Below are positions 55,734-62,984 of a DNA stretch of 64,000 nucleotides, in pieces. Origin of the DNA: Svornostia abyssi. GTDB taxonomy: Bacteria > Actinomycetota > Thermoleophilia > Solirubrobacterales > Solirubrobacteraceae. The DNA lies in assembly GCA_024666565.1 (NCBI GenBank), contig CP088295.1:4092001-4156000 (forward strand), given 5' to 3'. The notes beneath the pieces are model-generated. The model had not been told where the DNA came from. It ran no database searches and worked only from the letters and a program-made list of their open reading frames with translations. Every line of letters starts with the position of its first letter. Within the stretch, counting starts at the first letter, position 1. The position numbers and the translations under genes are program-made.

Positions 55734-55839
55734 CTACGGGGCCGCTGAGCGCGGGTGCCGTGGCGCGGCGCCGGGCGCCGTGCAGGCCGGATCGATGGCG
55801 TGACACGTACGTGCGCGGGCCGCCTGAACCTCCGCGATC

Positions 55840-55868
55840 TTGGCACGCCTTCGGCGTGCGGAATCGGC
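55840..55868 (+). promoter_or_regulatory. recurrent TTGGCAC hairpin motif upstream of excisionase
   Basis: TTGGCACGCCTTCGGCGTGC at 55840 then GGAATCGGC. GCACGCC-TTCG-GCGTGC is a perfect stem-loop, and the trailing GGxATCGGC matches the copy before parB. Marks the third clear copy of the element-wide motif. Confidence 0.55.
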
Positions 55869-55993
55869 TGCGGTCCGGCGACACCGCGCACCTGAAACGC
55901 CCTCGTGCCGCTGGTGGCGCCTGCGCAGATGTCACACGTGCGGCCACCACCTCGCAGAGCGGACCGCCCGCATTTGTCGACACCCACAACGCG

Positions 55994-56104
55994 ATGCCCA
56001 CGACACTCGACAAGCCCACCACTCGCCCAAGCTCCCGGAACATCGTCACGCTGGCGGCGCAAGTCGCCGCCGCGCTGCACTCCGAAGCCAGCGAGACGCG
56101 CTGA
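55994..56104 (+). CDS. 36-aa small ORF before the excisionase gene
   Basis: MPTTLDKPTTRPSSRNIVTL then AAQVAAALHSEASETR-stop; ends 12 bp before the excisionase ATG. Amphipathic C-terminal helix. May be a leader or small regulatory peptide; no family. Confidence 0.3.
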   Translation: MPTTLDKPTTRPSSRNIVTLAAQVAAALHSEASETR

Positions 56105-56116
56105 GGCATCCCCGCG

Positions 56117-56509
56117 ATGGCAACCAGCGACAGTACGTTCGGAGCCGCGTTGCTGAGCGAGTTCGCCCACGCGCTGCAGCGCGACCCCAAGCTCGGCGCC
56201 GAGTTCGCTCGCGCGCTCGCGCCGTACCTTCCGGGCGCCGCGCCCGAGTACCTCACGACGAAGGATGTGGCCGAGCGCGTCCGCATGCACCCCAAGAGCG
56301 TCGCGCGCGCCATGAACGCCGGACTGCTCACAGGTGAGCGGATCGGCAACCGCTGGCAAACCACCCCGGCAGCCGTCGACGCGTGGCGCGACCGAGGCTG
56401 CCCGCTGGCAACGCTCACGCCCGCGCAGGCGACCCGTCGAGCCCGGCGAGCCAAGGCCAGAACGAGCCGCGCGACACAGGCCATCCTCACGGGCGGCCGG
56501 CCGTCCTAG
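56117..56509 (+). CDS. xis: excisionase-type DNA-binding protein, 130 aa
   Basis: An N-terminal helix bundle (LLSEFAHALQRDPKLGAEFA) is followed by an excisionase/MerR-like winged HTH (EYLTTKDVAERVRMHPKSVA, RAMNAGLLTGERIGNRWQTT) and a basic tail rich in Arg/Ala. It lies 87 bp ahead of the integrase on the same strand, the usual order for directionality factors of tRNA-integrated elements. Confidence 0.78.
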   Translation: MATSDSTFGAALLSEFAHALQRDPKLGAEFARALAPYLPGAAPEYLTTKDVAERVRMHPKSVARAMNAGLLTGERIGNRWQTTPAAVDAWRDRGCPLATLTPAQATRRARRAKARTSRATQAILTGGRPS

Positions 56510-56596
56510 GCTCTCGCGGCTCCTCGCCGACGCGTCACCCGCTCTGCGCCCAACACGCATCCGCTCAGCACACCCGACCCACCGGAGGACGTCCCC

Positions 56597-57820
56597 ATGT
56601 CGATCCACCGCATCCAACGAATCAGCAAGCGCACCGGCAAGCCGAGCGTCAAGTGGGAAGTCCACTGGCGCGAACACGGCCGCCAGCGCACACGCAGCTT
56701 CGACCGCAAGGGCGACGCCGAGCAGTGGGAAGCCGAGGTCAAGCGCCGGAAGCAGCTCGGAACGCTGCACACCTTGAATAGCTCGCGGACGCTCGGCACA
56801 TTCGTCGCCGAGACCTGGTCGCCCGAACGGACGGCTGACCTGGCGAGCGCCACGCGCCGGACGTACGCGAACCTCTGGACCGCCCACCTGGAAGCCACGT
56901 TCAATGACGTCCCGCTGCGGGAGATCACGGCCCCGCTGGTCGCCCAGTGGCGTGCCGAGCGCGAGCGCGCCGGCGCGGGTGCCAAGGCGCTACGCGAGGC
57001 TCACTCGCTGCTCGGCGGGATCCTCGCTTACGCGTGCGAACTCGGCGAGCTGGAGTACAACGCCGCTCGCGCCGTGCGTCCCAAGCGCCGCGTACACTCC
57101 GAGCCCGTTCGGGCATGGTCGCCCTACGAGGTGGAGCGGCTTCGCGTCGCGATCGCCTCCGCCGCGCCGACCATCGTCGCCGGGTCCAAGCCCGGGCAGC
57201 GTGCGCGGAAGTCGTACACGATCGAGCGACTCCCGCAGGCCGTCCGCCAGCGCGACCTGGCCCTGGTCTCCGTGCTCGCCTACTCCGGCCTTCGCCCTGC
57301 CGAAGCACTGGCCCTGCGCTGGGACGACGTGCATGACAAGACGCTGCTCGTCTCCCGCGCATGCGACCTGACCGGCGGGGCGATCAAGAGCACCAAGACC
57401 GGCCCAAGCCGCGTGGTGCGATTCCTCACGCCGCTCGCGGCTGACCTCAAGTCGTGGCAGAAGACCTGCCCGAAGTCGACCGAGCGCTGGATCTTCCCTC
57501 CGGCAGACGGCAACCCCTGGAGGAAGTCCGACTGGGACAACTGGCGCAATCGCCATTGGCTCCCGGGGCTCAAGATCGCCAAGCTCCCACACTCGCGGCC
57601 GTACGACCTGCGGCACACGTTCGCGTCGCTGCTGCTCGCCGAAGGCCACACGATCCACTACGTCGCATCGCAGCTCGGGCACGGGGCCGAGCAGACGCTT
57701 CGCACCTACGGACACCTGATCGACATGTACGAGGGCAAGCCGAAAATCGACGCCGCAAAGGAGATCCGCGCCGCGAGGAAGGCTCATCCGCTGCGCCCCG
57801 CAGACGCCGATGCCGCCTGA
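56597..57820 (+). CDS. int: tyrosine site-specific integrase, 407 aa
   Basis: Three-part integrase: arm-binding N-terminus (KPSVKWEVHWREHGRQRTRS), SAM-like core (LASATRRTYANLWTAHLEAT) and catalytic domain with Arg (VLAYSGLRPAEALALRWDDV), HxxR (SRPYDLRHTFASLLLAEGHT), QLGHGAEQTLRTYGHL (His and Tyr nucleophile). ATG 56597 follows CGGAGGACG. The stop lies 108 bp from the 3' end of tRNA-His, the presumed attachment site. The gene points towards the tRNA. Confidence 0.92.
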   Translation: MSIHRIQRISKRTGKPSVKWEVHWREHGRQRTRSFDRKGDAEQWEAEVKRRKQLGTLHTLNSSRTLGTFVAETWSPERTADLASATRRTYANLWTAHLEATFNDVPLREITAPLVAQWRAERERAGAGAKALREAHSLLGGILAYACELGELEYNAARAVRPKRRVHSEPVRAWSPYEVERLRVAIASAAPTIVAGSKPGQRARKSYTIERLPQAVRQRDLALVSVLAYSGLRPAEALALRWDDVHDKTLLVSRACDLTGGAIKSTKTGPSRVVRFLTPLAADLKSWQKTCPKSTERWIFPPADGNPWRKSDWDNWRNRHWLPGLKIAKLPHSRPYDLRHTFASLLLAEGHTIHYVASQLGHGAEQTLRTYGHLIDMYEGKPKIDAAKEIRAARKAHPLRPADADAA

Positions 57821-57895
57821 TTCCCCTCCCCTGGTGTTAGGTGAGCGTTAGTTCATTCGGACCGTCGGCCTGTCACACCGGACCCCAGAACGAAA

Positions 57896-57922
57896 GAAAC
57901 CCCCGGGGTTCCGGGGGTTTCT
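57896..57922 (-). terminator. Rho-independent terminator, bidirectional shape
   Basis: GAAACCCCCGG-AACC-CCGGGGGTTTC (minus-strand view): 10-bp GC-rich stem continuing into AAA/TTT, followed by T/C-rich bases. It lies directly downstream of tRNA-His and can also end integrase transcription from the other side. Confidence 0.85.
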
Positions 57923-57927
57923 TGAGG

Positions 57928-58001
57928 GGTGAGCGACGGGACTTGAACCCGCGACCGCCTGGACCACAACCAGGAGCTCTACCAACTGAGCTACGCCCAC
58001 C
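57928..58001 (-). tRNA. tRNA-His (GTG anticodon)
   Basis: Minus-strand cloverleaf: acceptor GTGGGCG/CGCTCAC, D-loop GTAGCTCAGTTGGTAGAGC, anticodon stem CCTGG-TTGTGGT-CCAGG with GTG, T-arm GCGGG-TTCAAGT-CCCGT. Extra G(-1) at 58001 pairs with discriminator C at 57928, the tRNA-His hallmark. CCA is not encoded. The 3' half faces the integrase, so this gene is the probable attachment target; no second 3'-end copy was noticed within the window. Confidence 0.95.
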
Positions 58002-58030
58002 GCGTCGGAGAACAAGGTAGCGGCTGCGCG

Positions 58031-59161
58031 CTACGCGATGGCGGCCGAGCCCACCGGCGCGTCGTACGTGACGCCGTGCTCGGCGAGCGCGTCGAGGAAC
58101 GACCGCGCGTCGTACGCCTCCGCCGGCGCGAGCCCGCCAGCACGGTCGTAGCCGTCCTCGGCCATCCGCAGGGCGCCCTCGACCGTCGTGACCGCGGTGA
58201 TGCCGTAGACGTCGGTGCCGTCCAGCCGCGCCCGTGCAACCGGGCCCCCGCCGGTCGGGCGCGCGACCGCCACGAGCGTGTACTTCGCGGCGCGCCGTTC
58301 CTCGAGCGGCGGGCCCTCCGGGAGCTTGCCGATCGCGTCGTGCAGCACACCCCGCAGCGGGGTGCGCAGCGTCAATGCCGTGAGCGGGGTGAGCAACGGG
58401 ACCAGGCCCGCGGCCTTCGGGTGCGGGGCGAACGTCACCGCCGTGATCCGCGAACGGATCGTGCGGACGTTGACGTGCCGCGGCACCGTGACGACCTCGC
58501 CCGACGGGTAGCGCGTGACCGGCTGGACGCCGAAGCCCGGGCCGAAGTCGAACGTCCCGCGGGGCAGCTTCAGCCCCGTCTCCCGGAACGCGCCGTCGAC
58601 GTACTCCACGTCGCCGCCGCCGAGCATCACGAGCGCGCTGCGCAGCGTGCCGCGCGTGGCGCCGAAGCCCTTCATCGCGTAGGCGAGGGTGAGCTCCTCG
58701 ACCTCGTCGATCCCTTCGCAGGCCACCGCGCACAGCAGGTCGCCGGGAAGGTAGTCGAAGCCCATGCCGGACACGAGCGCCGCGCCATTGCGCTCGGCGA
58801 TCGGGCCGTGGACGTCGAGCACGCGCCGCATGAACGGCTGCTCGCCCGTCGTGTCGACGTAGTGCGTGCCGGTGGCCGCCGCGGCCTCCACGATGCCCTC
58901 GCCGACTTGCAGAAACGGCCCGGCCGCGGCGATGACCACGGCGCAGCCGTCGAGCGCGGCCCGCAGCGCGGCCGGGTCGTCGTGCGCGGCGGCGCGGACG
59001 ACGTCGCTGCCGTAGCCGTGCGCCTCGGCGACCTCGCGCAGCGCGTCCGCACGCCGGCCGCTGAGCACGATGTCCTCGACGCCGCGCCGGCGCAGCTCGG
59101 CGACGATGAGCTTGCCCGTGTACCCCGTGGCACCGTAGACGGCGATCGGTCCGTGCGCCAT
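58031..59161 (-). CDS. saccharopine dehydrogenase-family NAD(P)-binding protein, 376 aa
   Basis: Rossmann N-terminus (MAHGPIAVYGATGYTGKLIV), SGRRADALREVAEAHGY, CAVVIAAAGPFLQVGEGIVE, GTHYVDTTGEQPFMRRVLDV and GMGFDYLPGDLLCAVACEG. This matches the trans-acting enoyl reductase-like branch (saccharopine dehydrogenase fold without lysine activity). No membrane anchor. The downstream catalytic part is typical in length. Operon with the Bax1-like gene (5 bp apart). Substrate unknown, perhaps lipid-related. Confidence 0.85.
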   Translation of the reverse strand: MAHGPIAVYGATGYTGKLIVAELRRRGVEDIVLSGRRADALREVAEAHGYGSDVVRAAAHDDPAALRAALDGCAVVIAAAGPFLQVGEGIVEAAAATGTHYVDTTGEQPFMRRVLDVHGPIAERNGAALVSGMGFDYLPGDLLCAVACEGIDEVEELTLAYAMKGFGATRGTLRSALVMLGGGDVEYVDGAFRETGLKLPRGTFDFGPGFGVQPVTRYPSGEVVTVPRHVNVRTIRSRITAVTFAPHPKAAGLVPLLTPLTALTLRTPLRGVLHDAIGKLPEGPPLEERRAAKYTLVAVARPTGGGPVARARLDGTDVYGITAVTTVEGALRMAEDGYDRAGGLAPAEAYDARSFLDALAEHGVTYDAPVGSAAIA

Positions 59162-59166
59162 GGCGT

Positions 59167-59820
59167 TCACCGGTTCCCGAAGAGGTTGAGCAGCGACAGG
59201 AAGATGTTGACGATCGAGACGAAGATCCCGGTCGCCAGCCACACGACGTCGTCCTCGGTCGCGTGCTTCCGGACGTAGTTGAAGTCGACCATGATCAGCA
59301 GCGCCGAGACGCCGAGGATGATGATGCTGATGACCGGGTTCCCGCCCGAGCTGAACAGCGCCAGGCCCAGGCTCACGATGACCGCGCCGAACACGATGAA
59401 CGACAACGGCCGCATCCACGGCGACAGGTCCTTCGACAGGATGAAGCCGAGCGAACCCATCCCCGCGACGATCAGCGCGGTGCCGCCGGCGGCCTGCGTG
59501 ACGGCGGTCGGATCGGTGGCGAAGTAGTTGTTCAGCGTCGGGCCGAGACCCACGCCGATCACCAGCGACGTCGCGAACAGCCAGCCCATCGCGAACGGGC
59601 CGACGCGGAACTGGCGGCCCGCGAAGCTCGAGACCAGCAGCATCCCGAAGCCGCCGAGGGAGATGATGAACGCGGTGCCCGGCGCGAGGTCGCGGCCAAC
59701 GTATGTGCCGAGGGCCAGGAACCCGATCGCGATCGCGACGAGGAACATGACCTGTCCGAAGATCGTCGCAGTGCTGGCGCGTGCGCCGGCCGGGGCGAAG
59801 ATGGCGGTCTGATCGGTCAC
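59167..59820 (-). CDS. Bax inhibitor-1 (YccA/BI-1)-like membrane protein, 217 aa
   Basis: Seven helices. UPF0005 features are MFLVAIAIGFLALGTYVGRD and IIILGVSALLIMVDFNYVRK (the conserved Asp helix), VSLGLALFSSGGNPVISIII and GIFVSIVNIFLSLLNLFG. GTG 59820 fits the family start (TDQTAIFAPAGARAS). Members act in membrane proteostasis or as pH-sensitive Ca2+ channels. Confidence 0.85.
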   Translation of the reverse strand: MTDQTAIFAPAGARASTATIFGQVMFLVAIAIGFLALGTYVGRDLAPGTAFIISLGGFGMLLVSSFAGRQFRVGPFAMGWLFATSLVIGVGLGPTLNNYFATDPTAVTQAAGGTALIVAGMGSLGFILSKDLSPWMRPLSFIVFGAVIVSLGLALFSSGGNPVISIIILGVSALLIMVDFNYVRKHATEDDVVWLATGIFVSIVNIFLSLLNLFGNR

Positions 59821-59885
59821 CGGGATGCTCCTCCTGAGGAACGTGGGGTCGTGAGCGGTGCTGCGAAGAGGATACGGACAGGGTG

Positions 59886-60308
59886 TCAAGCGCCGTGCGC
59901 GTCCAGGAGCCGGACGAGCATCCCGTCGAGGGCGGCGCGTTCCTCGGCGCTGAGCACCGCGAAGAAATCGTCCGCGGCGGCCAGGTCGGCAGCGCGGTCG
60001 AGCAGCCGGCGGCCCTTCACGGTGACGGAGACCGCGTGGGCCCGCCGGTCCGACGGGTCGGGGGCGCGCTGGGCGAGCCCCAGTCCTTCGAGCTCGTTGA
60101 GCAGGCCCACCAGCGTCGCCTTGTCGATCCCGGTCCGTTCGGACACGCGAGCTTGGCGCAGCGGCCCTTCCGCAGCGAGCGCCACGAGCACAACCAGCGC
60201 GGGCTTCGAGATGCCGAGCTCTCCGTACACCTCGGGGTACCGCACAGCCGCCGCCCGGACGAGCCGGTCGATCAGCAGGCCCGTCAATCCCGCCCCAACC
60301 GTTTGCAT
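59886..60308 (-). CDS. MarR-family regulator, 140 aa
   Basis: Winged HTH: PEVYGELGISKPALVVLVAL, LRQARVSERTGIDKATLVGL and LAQRAPDPSDRRAHAVSVTV (the DxRR wing), dimerisation helices at both ends. ATG 60308. Divergent from an SDR gene with paired AACGTTTG repeats between the starts, so it probably represses both. Confidence 0.88.
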   Translation of the reverse strand: MQTVGAGLTGLLIDRLVRAAAVRYPEVYGELGISKPALVVLVALAAEGPLRQARVSERTGIDKATLVGLLNELEGLGLAQRAPDPSDRRAHAVSVTVKGRRLLDRAADLAAADDFFAVLSAEERAALDGMLVRLLDAHGA

Positions 60309-60312
60309 TTCG

Positions 60313-60335
60313 AACGTTTGTGTTGCTAACGTTTG
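60313..60335. promoter_or_regulatory. MarR operator candidate
   Basis: AACGTTTG at 60313-60320 and again at 60328-60335, in the 31-bp gap between divergent marR-type and SDR genes. Each contains the palindrome AACGTT; spacing of 15 bp places both on roughly the same helix face after a turn and a half. Confidence 0.5.
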
Positions 60336-60339
60336 CTTC

Positions 60340-61230
60340 ATGAACAAACCCAGCCTAGAGCAGCGCACGGTCGTCGTCACCGGGGCGACGTCCGGGCTCG
60401 GGCTCGCGTGCGCGCGTGTCCTGGCACGAACCCCGGGATGGACCGTCGTGGTGGCTGCGCGCCGACCAGACGGCGCGGCCGCATCGCTGGGCGCCGTGCC
60501 GCTGGCGCTGGATCTCGCCGACCTCACCTCGGTGCGTGCGTTCGCCGCCACGCTCGCCGACGCCGGCCTCCCGCCGCTCGCGGGCGTCGTCGCCAACGCC
60601 GGGATCCAGTACCGCGACCGCCGCCACACCACCGCCGACGGCTTTGAAGCCACCTTCGGCACGAACCACCTCGGCCACTTCCTCCTCCTGCAGCTCCTCC
60701 TCCCCCACCTCACCGGCGACGGGCGAATCGTCGTCGTCGCCAGCGGTACCCACAAAGCACAGCGGATCCGCAATGGCGGGTTCCCTCCCCCACGGTGGGA
60801 CGACCCGCGGGCGCTGGCCCAACCCAGCGACGGCTCCGGGCAGGTCGCGTACGCCACGTCGAAGCTCGCAAACGTCATGACAGTCCTCGAACTCGCCCGG
60901 CGCATGGCGTCGCTGCGGCCGGGCAGCCGCATCGCGGTCCACGGGTTCGATCCCGGGCTCATGCCCGACACCGCGCTCGATCGCGACTACTCCGCGCGCG
61001 CACAGCGCGTGTACGAGCGCGTCACGCCGCTGCTGCTACGGCTGCCGGGCGTCACCACGGCGGCAGCGTCGGGTGCGCAGCTCGCCACGATGATCACCGA
61101 CCCCGCGTACGCCGGGCCGGGCAGCCGCTACGTCGAAGTCGACCGTGACGGCGAGCCGTCGGCCACCGCCCGCGACCCGCAGCTGGCCGCCGAGCTGTGG
61201 GCCGTCAGCGAGGAGCTCACGGCGCGCTGA
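60340..61230 (+). CDS. SDR-family oxidoreductase (retinol-dehydrogenase-like), 296 aa
   Basis: Classical SDR: TVVVTGATSGLGLACARVLA (TGxxxGLG), LALDLADLTSVRAFAATLAD, VVANAGIQYRDRRHTTADGF (NAG), NHLGHFLLLQLLLPHL, IVVVASGTHK (Ser), VAYATSKLANVMTVLELARR (YxxxK). Length and C-terminal FDPGLMPDTAL fit protochlorophyllide/retinol reductase-like members. ATG 60340. Controlled from the divergent MarR region. Confidence 0.9.
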   Translation: MNKPSLEQRTVVVTGATSGLGLACARVLARTPGWTVVVAARRPDGAAASLGAVPLALDLADLTSVRAFAATLADAGLPPLAGVVANAGIQYRDRRHTTADGFEATFGTNHLGHFLLLQLLLPHLTGDGRIVVVASGTHKAQRIRNGGFPPPRWDDPRALAQPSDGSGQVAYATSKLANVMTVLELARRMASLRPGSRIAVHGFDPGLMPDTALDRDYSARAQRVYERVTPLLLRLPGVTTAAASGAQLATMITDPAYAGPGSRYVEVDRDGEPSATARDPQLAAELWAVSEELTAR

Positions 61231-62114
61231 GGAACGCCTCGACGTCCGGGACGAACTGCGCCCGGTCGCCGAACAGGAACGCGTGGCTGCCGGGGTACAG
61301 CTCGAGCTTCGCGCGCGGGATGAGCGCCGCGATGCGCCGCGCGTTGACCGGCGGCGTGACGGGGTCGACGTTGCCGCCCGTCACGAGCGTCGGGACCTGC
61401 AGCTTCTTCAGCGCGTTCGCGTTGGCGTTCGACCGCAGCCAAGGATCTTCGGCGGCGACCTGCTGCTTCACCGTCGCGGCGGGCACGTCGAAGTCGTCGG
61501 GGATCTCGCCGCGCTCGCTCGCGGTCTCCAGCCCGGCGCAGGAACGCACGGCCCTCGGCCCGGCCCGCCTTCGTGCGCGGGTACAGCACGCGGATCACGG
61601 CGGCGTCGGACGGGTCGGGATCGCTGTCGGTGTCCTGATCGTCGTCGTCGCCCAGGACGGCCTGGTCGCCCCCGGGGTTCGTCCCGGCCAGGATCAGCCG
61701 CCGCACGCGCTCGGGATGGCGAATCGCGAGCTGCTGCGCCACGAAGCCGCCCATCGACCACCCGAGCACGTCGGCTTCCTCCAACCCGATCGCCGTGATG
61801 AACGCCGCGGTGGTATCGGCCAGGCCACGAAACTCCACCGTGCCCCTCAGCTTCGACGACTTCCCGATACCCGGGTAGTCGAACATGATCAGCCGCCGCT
61901 CGCGGGACAGCAGGGCGAGCATCGCCGGGTCCCACTCGGCCATCGTCGAGCCGGTGCCGATCGCCATGACCAGCGGCGGGCCGCTGCCGCGCTCGTACCA
62001 CGCGATCTTCTGGCCGTCGACGCTGGCGACCCGGACCTTCGCCTGAAACGACGCGGCGGATGCCTCGGTGGGCGCCCCGAGCACCAGGGCGGCGAGGGCG
62101 AGCAGGAGCCTCAT
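61217..62114 (-). pseudogene. alpha/beta hydrolase with signal peptide, one-base shift
   Basis: ATG 62114; signal MRLLLALAALVLGAPTEASA; hydrolase core PPLVMAIGTGSTMAEWDPAM, RLIMFDYPGIGKSSKLRG, ADVLGWSMGGFVAQQLAIRH (GWSMGG elbow), then a charged loop and, after a shift near 61535, GEIPDDFDVPAATVKQQVAA, LKKLQVPTLVTGGNVDPVTP (Asp) and LYPGSHAFLFGDRAQF (His). The triad is complete across the two frames. Outside the mobile element, so this shift argues that at least some frame breaks are technical. Confidence 0.72.
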
Positions 62115-62217
62115 GGCCGAGCGATCGCCCGCCCGGTGCCCGGCTTGAGTCACCGGTTGCGCGGCGGTCGCGACCGGCGTACCGTCAGACGGGCACTTCG
62201 TGGGAGAGGAGCCTTCA

Positions 62218-62982
62218 GTGGTCGAATTCGATCCTGGGCCGCCCGTCGCGCTGGCCGAGCACTTCGCCGCCGTCCCGGCCCCGCCCGTCACCGCCGACTT
62301 CTGGTTCGACTGGGGTCCGGTGTTCTACCGCGGGCGGCTGGACCGGTCCGCACGGGTGCTGTGTCTCGCGTCGGACCCGGGCGCCACCGAGCGCATCGCC
62401 GGCCGCACGCTCGTCGGCAACGCCGGCCAGCGCGTCCAGGGATTCCTCGCGAAGCTCGGCCTGACTCGATCGTACGTGTGCGTGAACGCCTGGGCGTACG
62501 CCCTGCACCCCGACCGGGCGAGCGCCGAACGCGGGCGCCTCGACGACCCCGGACAGCGCGCCTGGCGCAACGCGCTGTACGACCAGGTGGTCGGTCCTGA
62601 TCTCCAGGCGATCGTGGCGTTCGGCGGCATGGCGCAGGAGGCGCTGGAGCAGTGGGACGGCCGCCCCGACGTGCCCGCGCACGCCGTCCCCCATCCATCG
62701 TCACGCGACGAGACCAAGCTCCTGAACGCCTGGCGTGCCGCCGTGGAGGCGCTGCGCGAGGTGGTCACCCCAGACGCCGACGGGGATCCCTCGCTCCCCA
62801 ACTACGGCACGGTGTTCACCGAGGCCGACCACGAGGAGATCCCGCGCGCCGACCTGCCGTTCGGCGCCCCCGCGTTCCTTGGCGATGACGCCTGGGCCCG
62901 CGAGAACGGCGCCCGCACCGCGGTCGCCCGCCCGTCACCCGATGACGGCCACACCCTGATCTGGCACGCCCCGGAGGGATAG
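62218..62982 (+). CDS. uracil-DNA glycosylase superfamily protein, 254 aa
   Basis: UDG fold: VLCLASDPGATERIAGRTLV (motif A region), GNAGQRVQGFLAKLGLTRSY, VCVNAWAYAL (motif with N), IVAFGGMAQEALEQW and the late HAVPHPSSRDETKLLNAW (HP-S motif). The GTG at 62218 with SD GGAGAGGAG is preferred over 62200. The C-terminal about 70 residues (NYGTVFTEADHEEIPRADLP) are an additional segment. Substrate specificity unknown. Confidence 0.75.
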   Translation: MVEFDPGPPVALAEHFAAVPAPPVTADFWFDWGPVFYRGRLDRSARVLCLASDPGATERIAGRTLVGNAGQRVQGFLAKLGLTRSYVCVNAWAYALHPDRASAERGRLDDPGQRAWRNALYDQVVGPDLQAIVAFGGMAQEALEQWDGRPDVPAHAVPHPSSRDETKLLNAWRAAVEALREVVTPDADGDPSLPNYGTVFTEADHEEIPRADLPFGAPAFLGDDAWARENGARTAVARPSPDDGHTLIWHAPEG

Positions 62983-62984
62983 CC

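Noticed and set aside
59263..60339. N-terminal extension of the SDR gene over 350 codons
   Set aside because: Covers two well-supported minus-strand genes (Bax1-like and MarR); the SDR fold starts at 60340.
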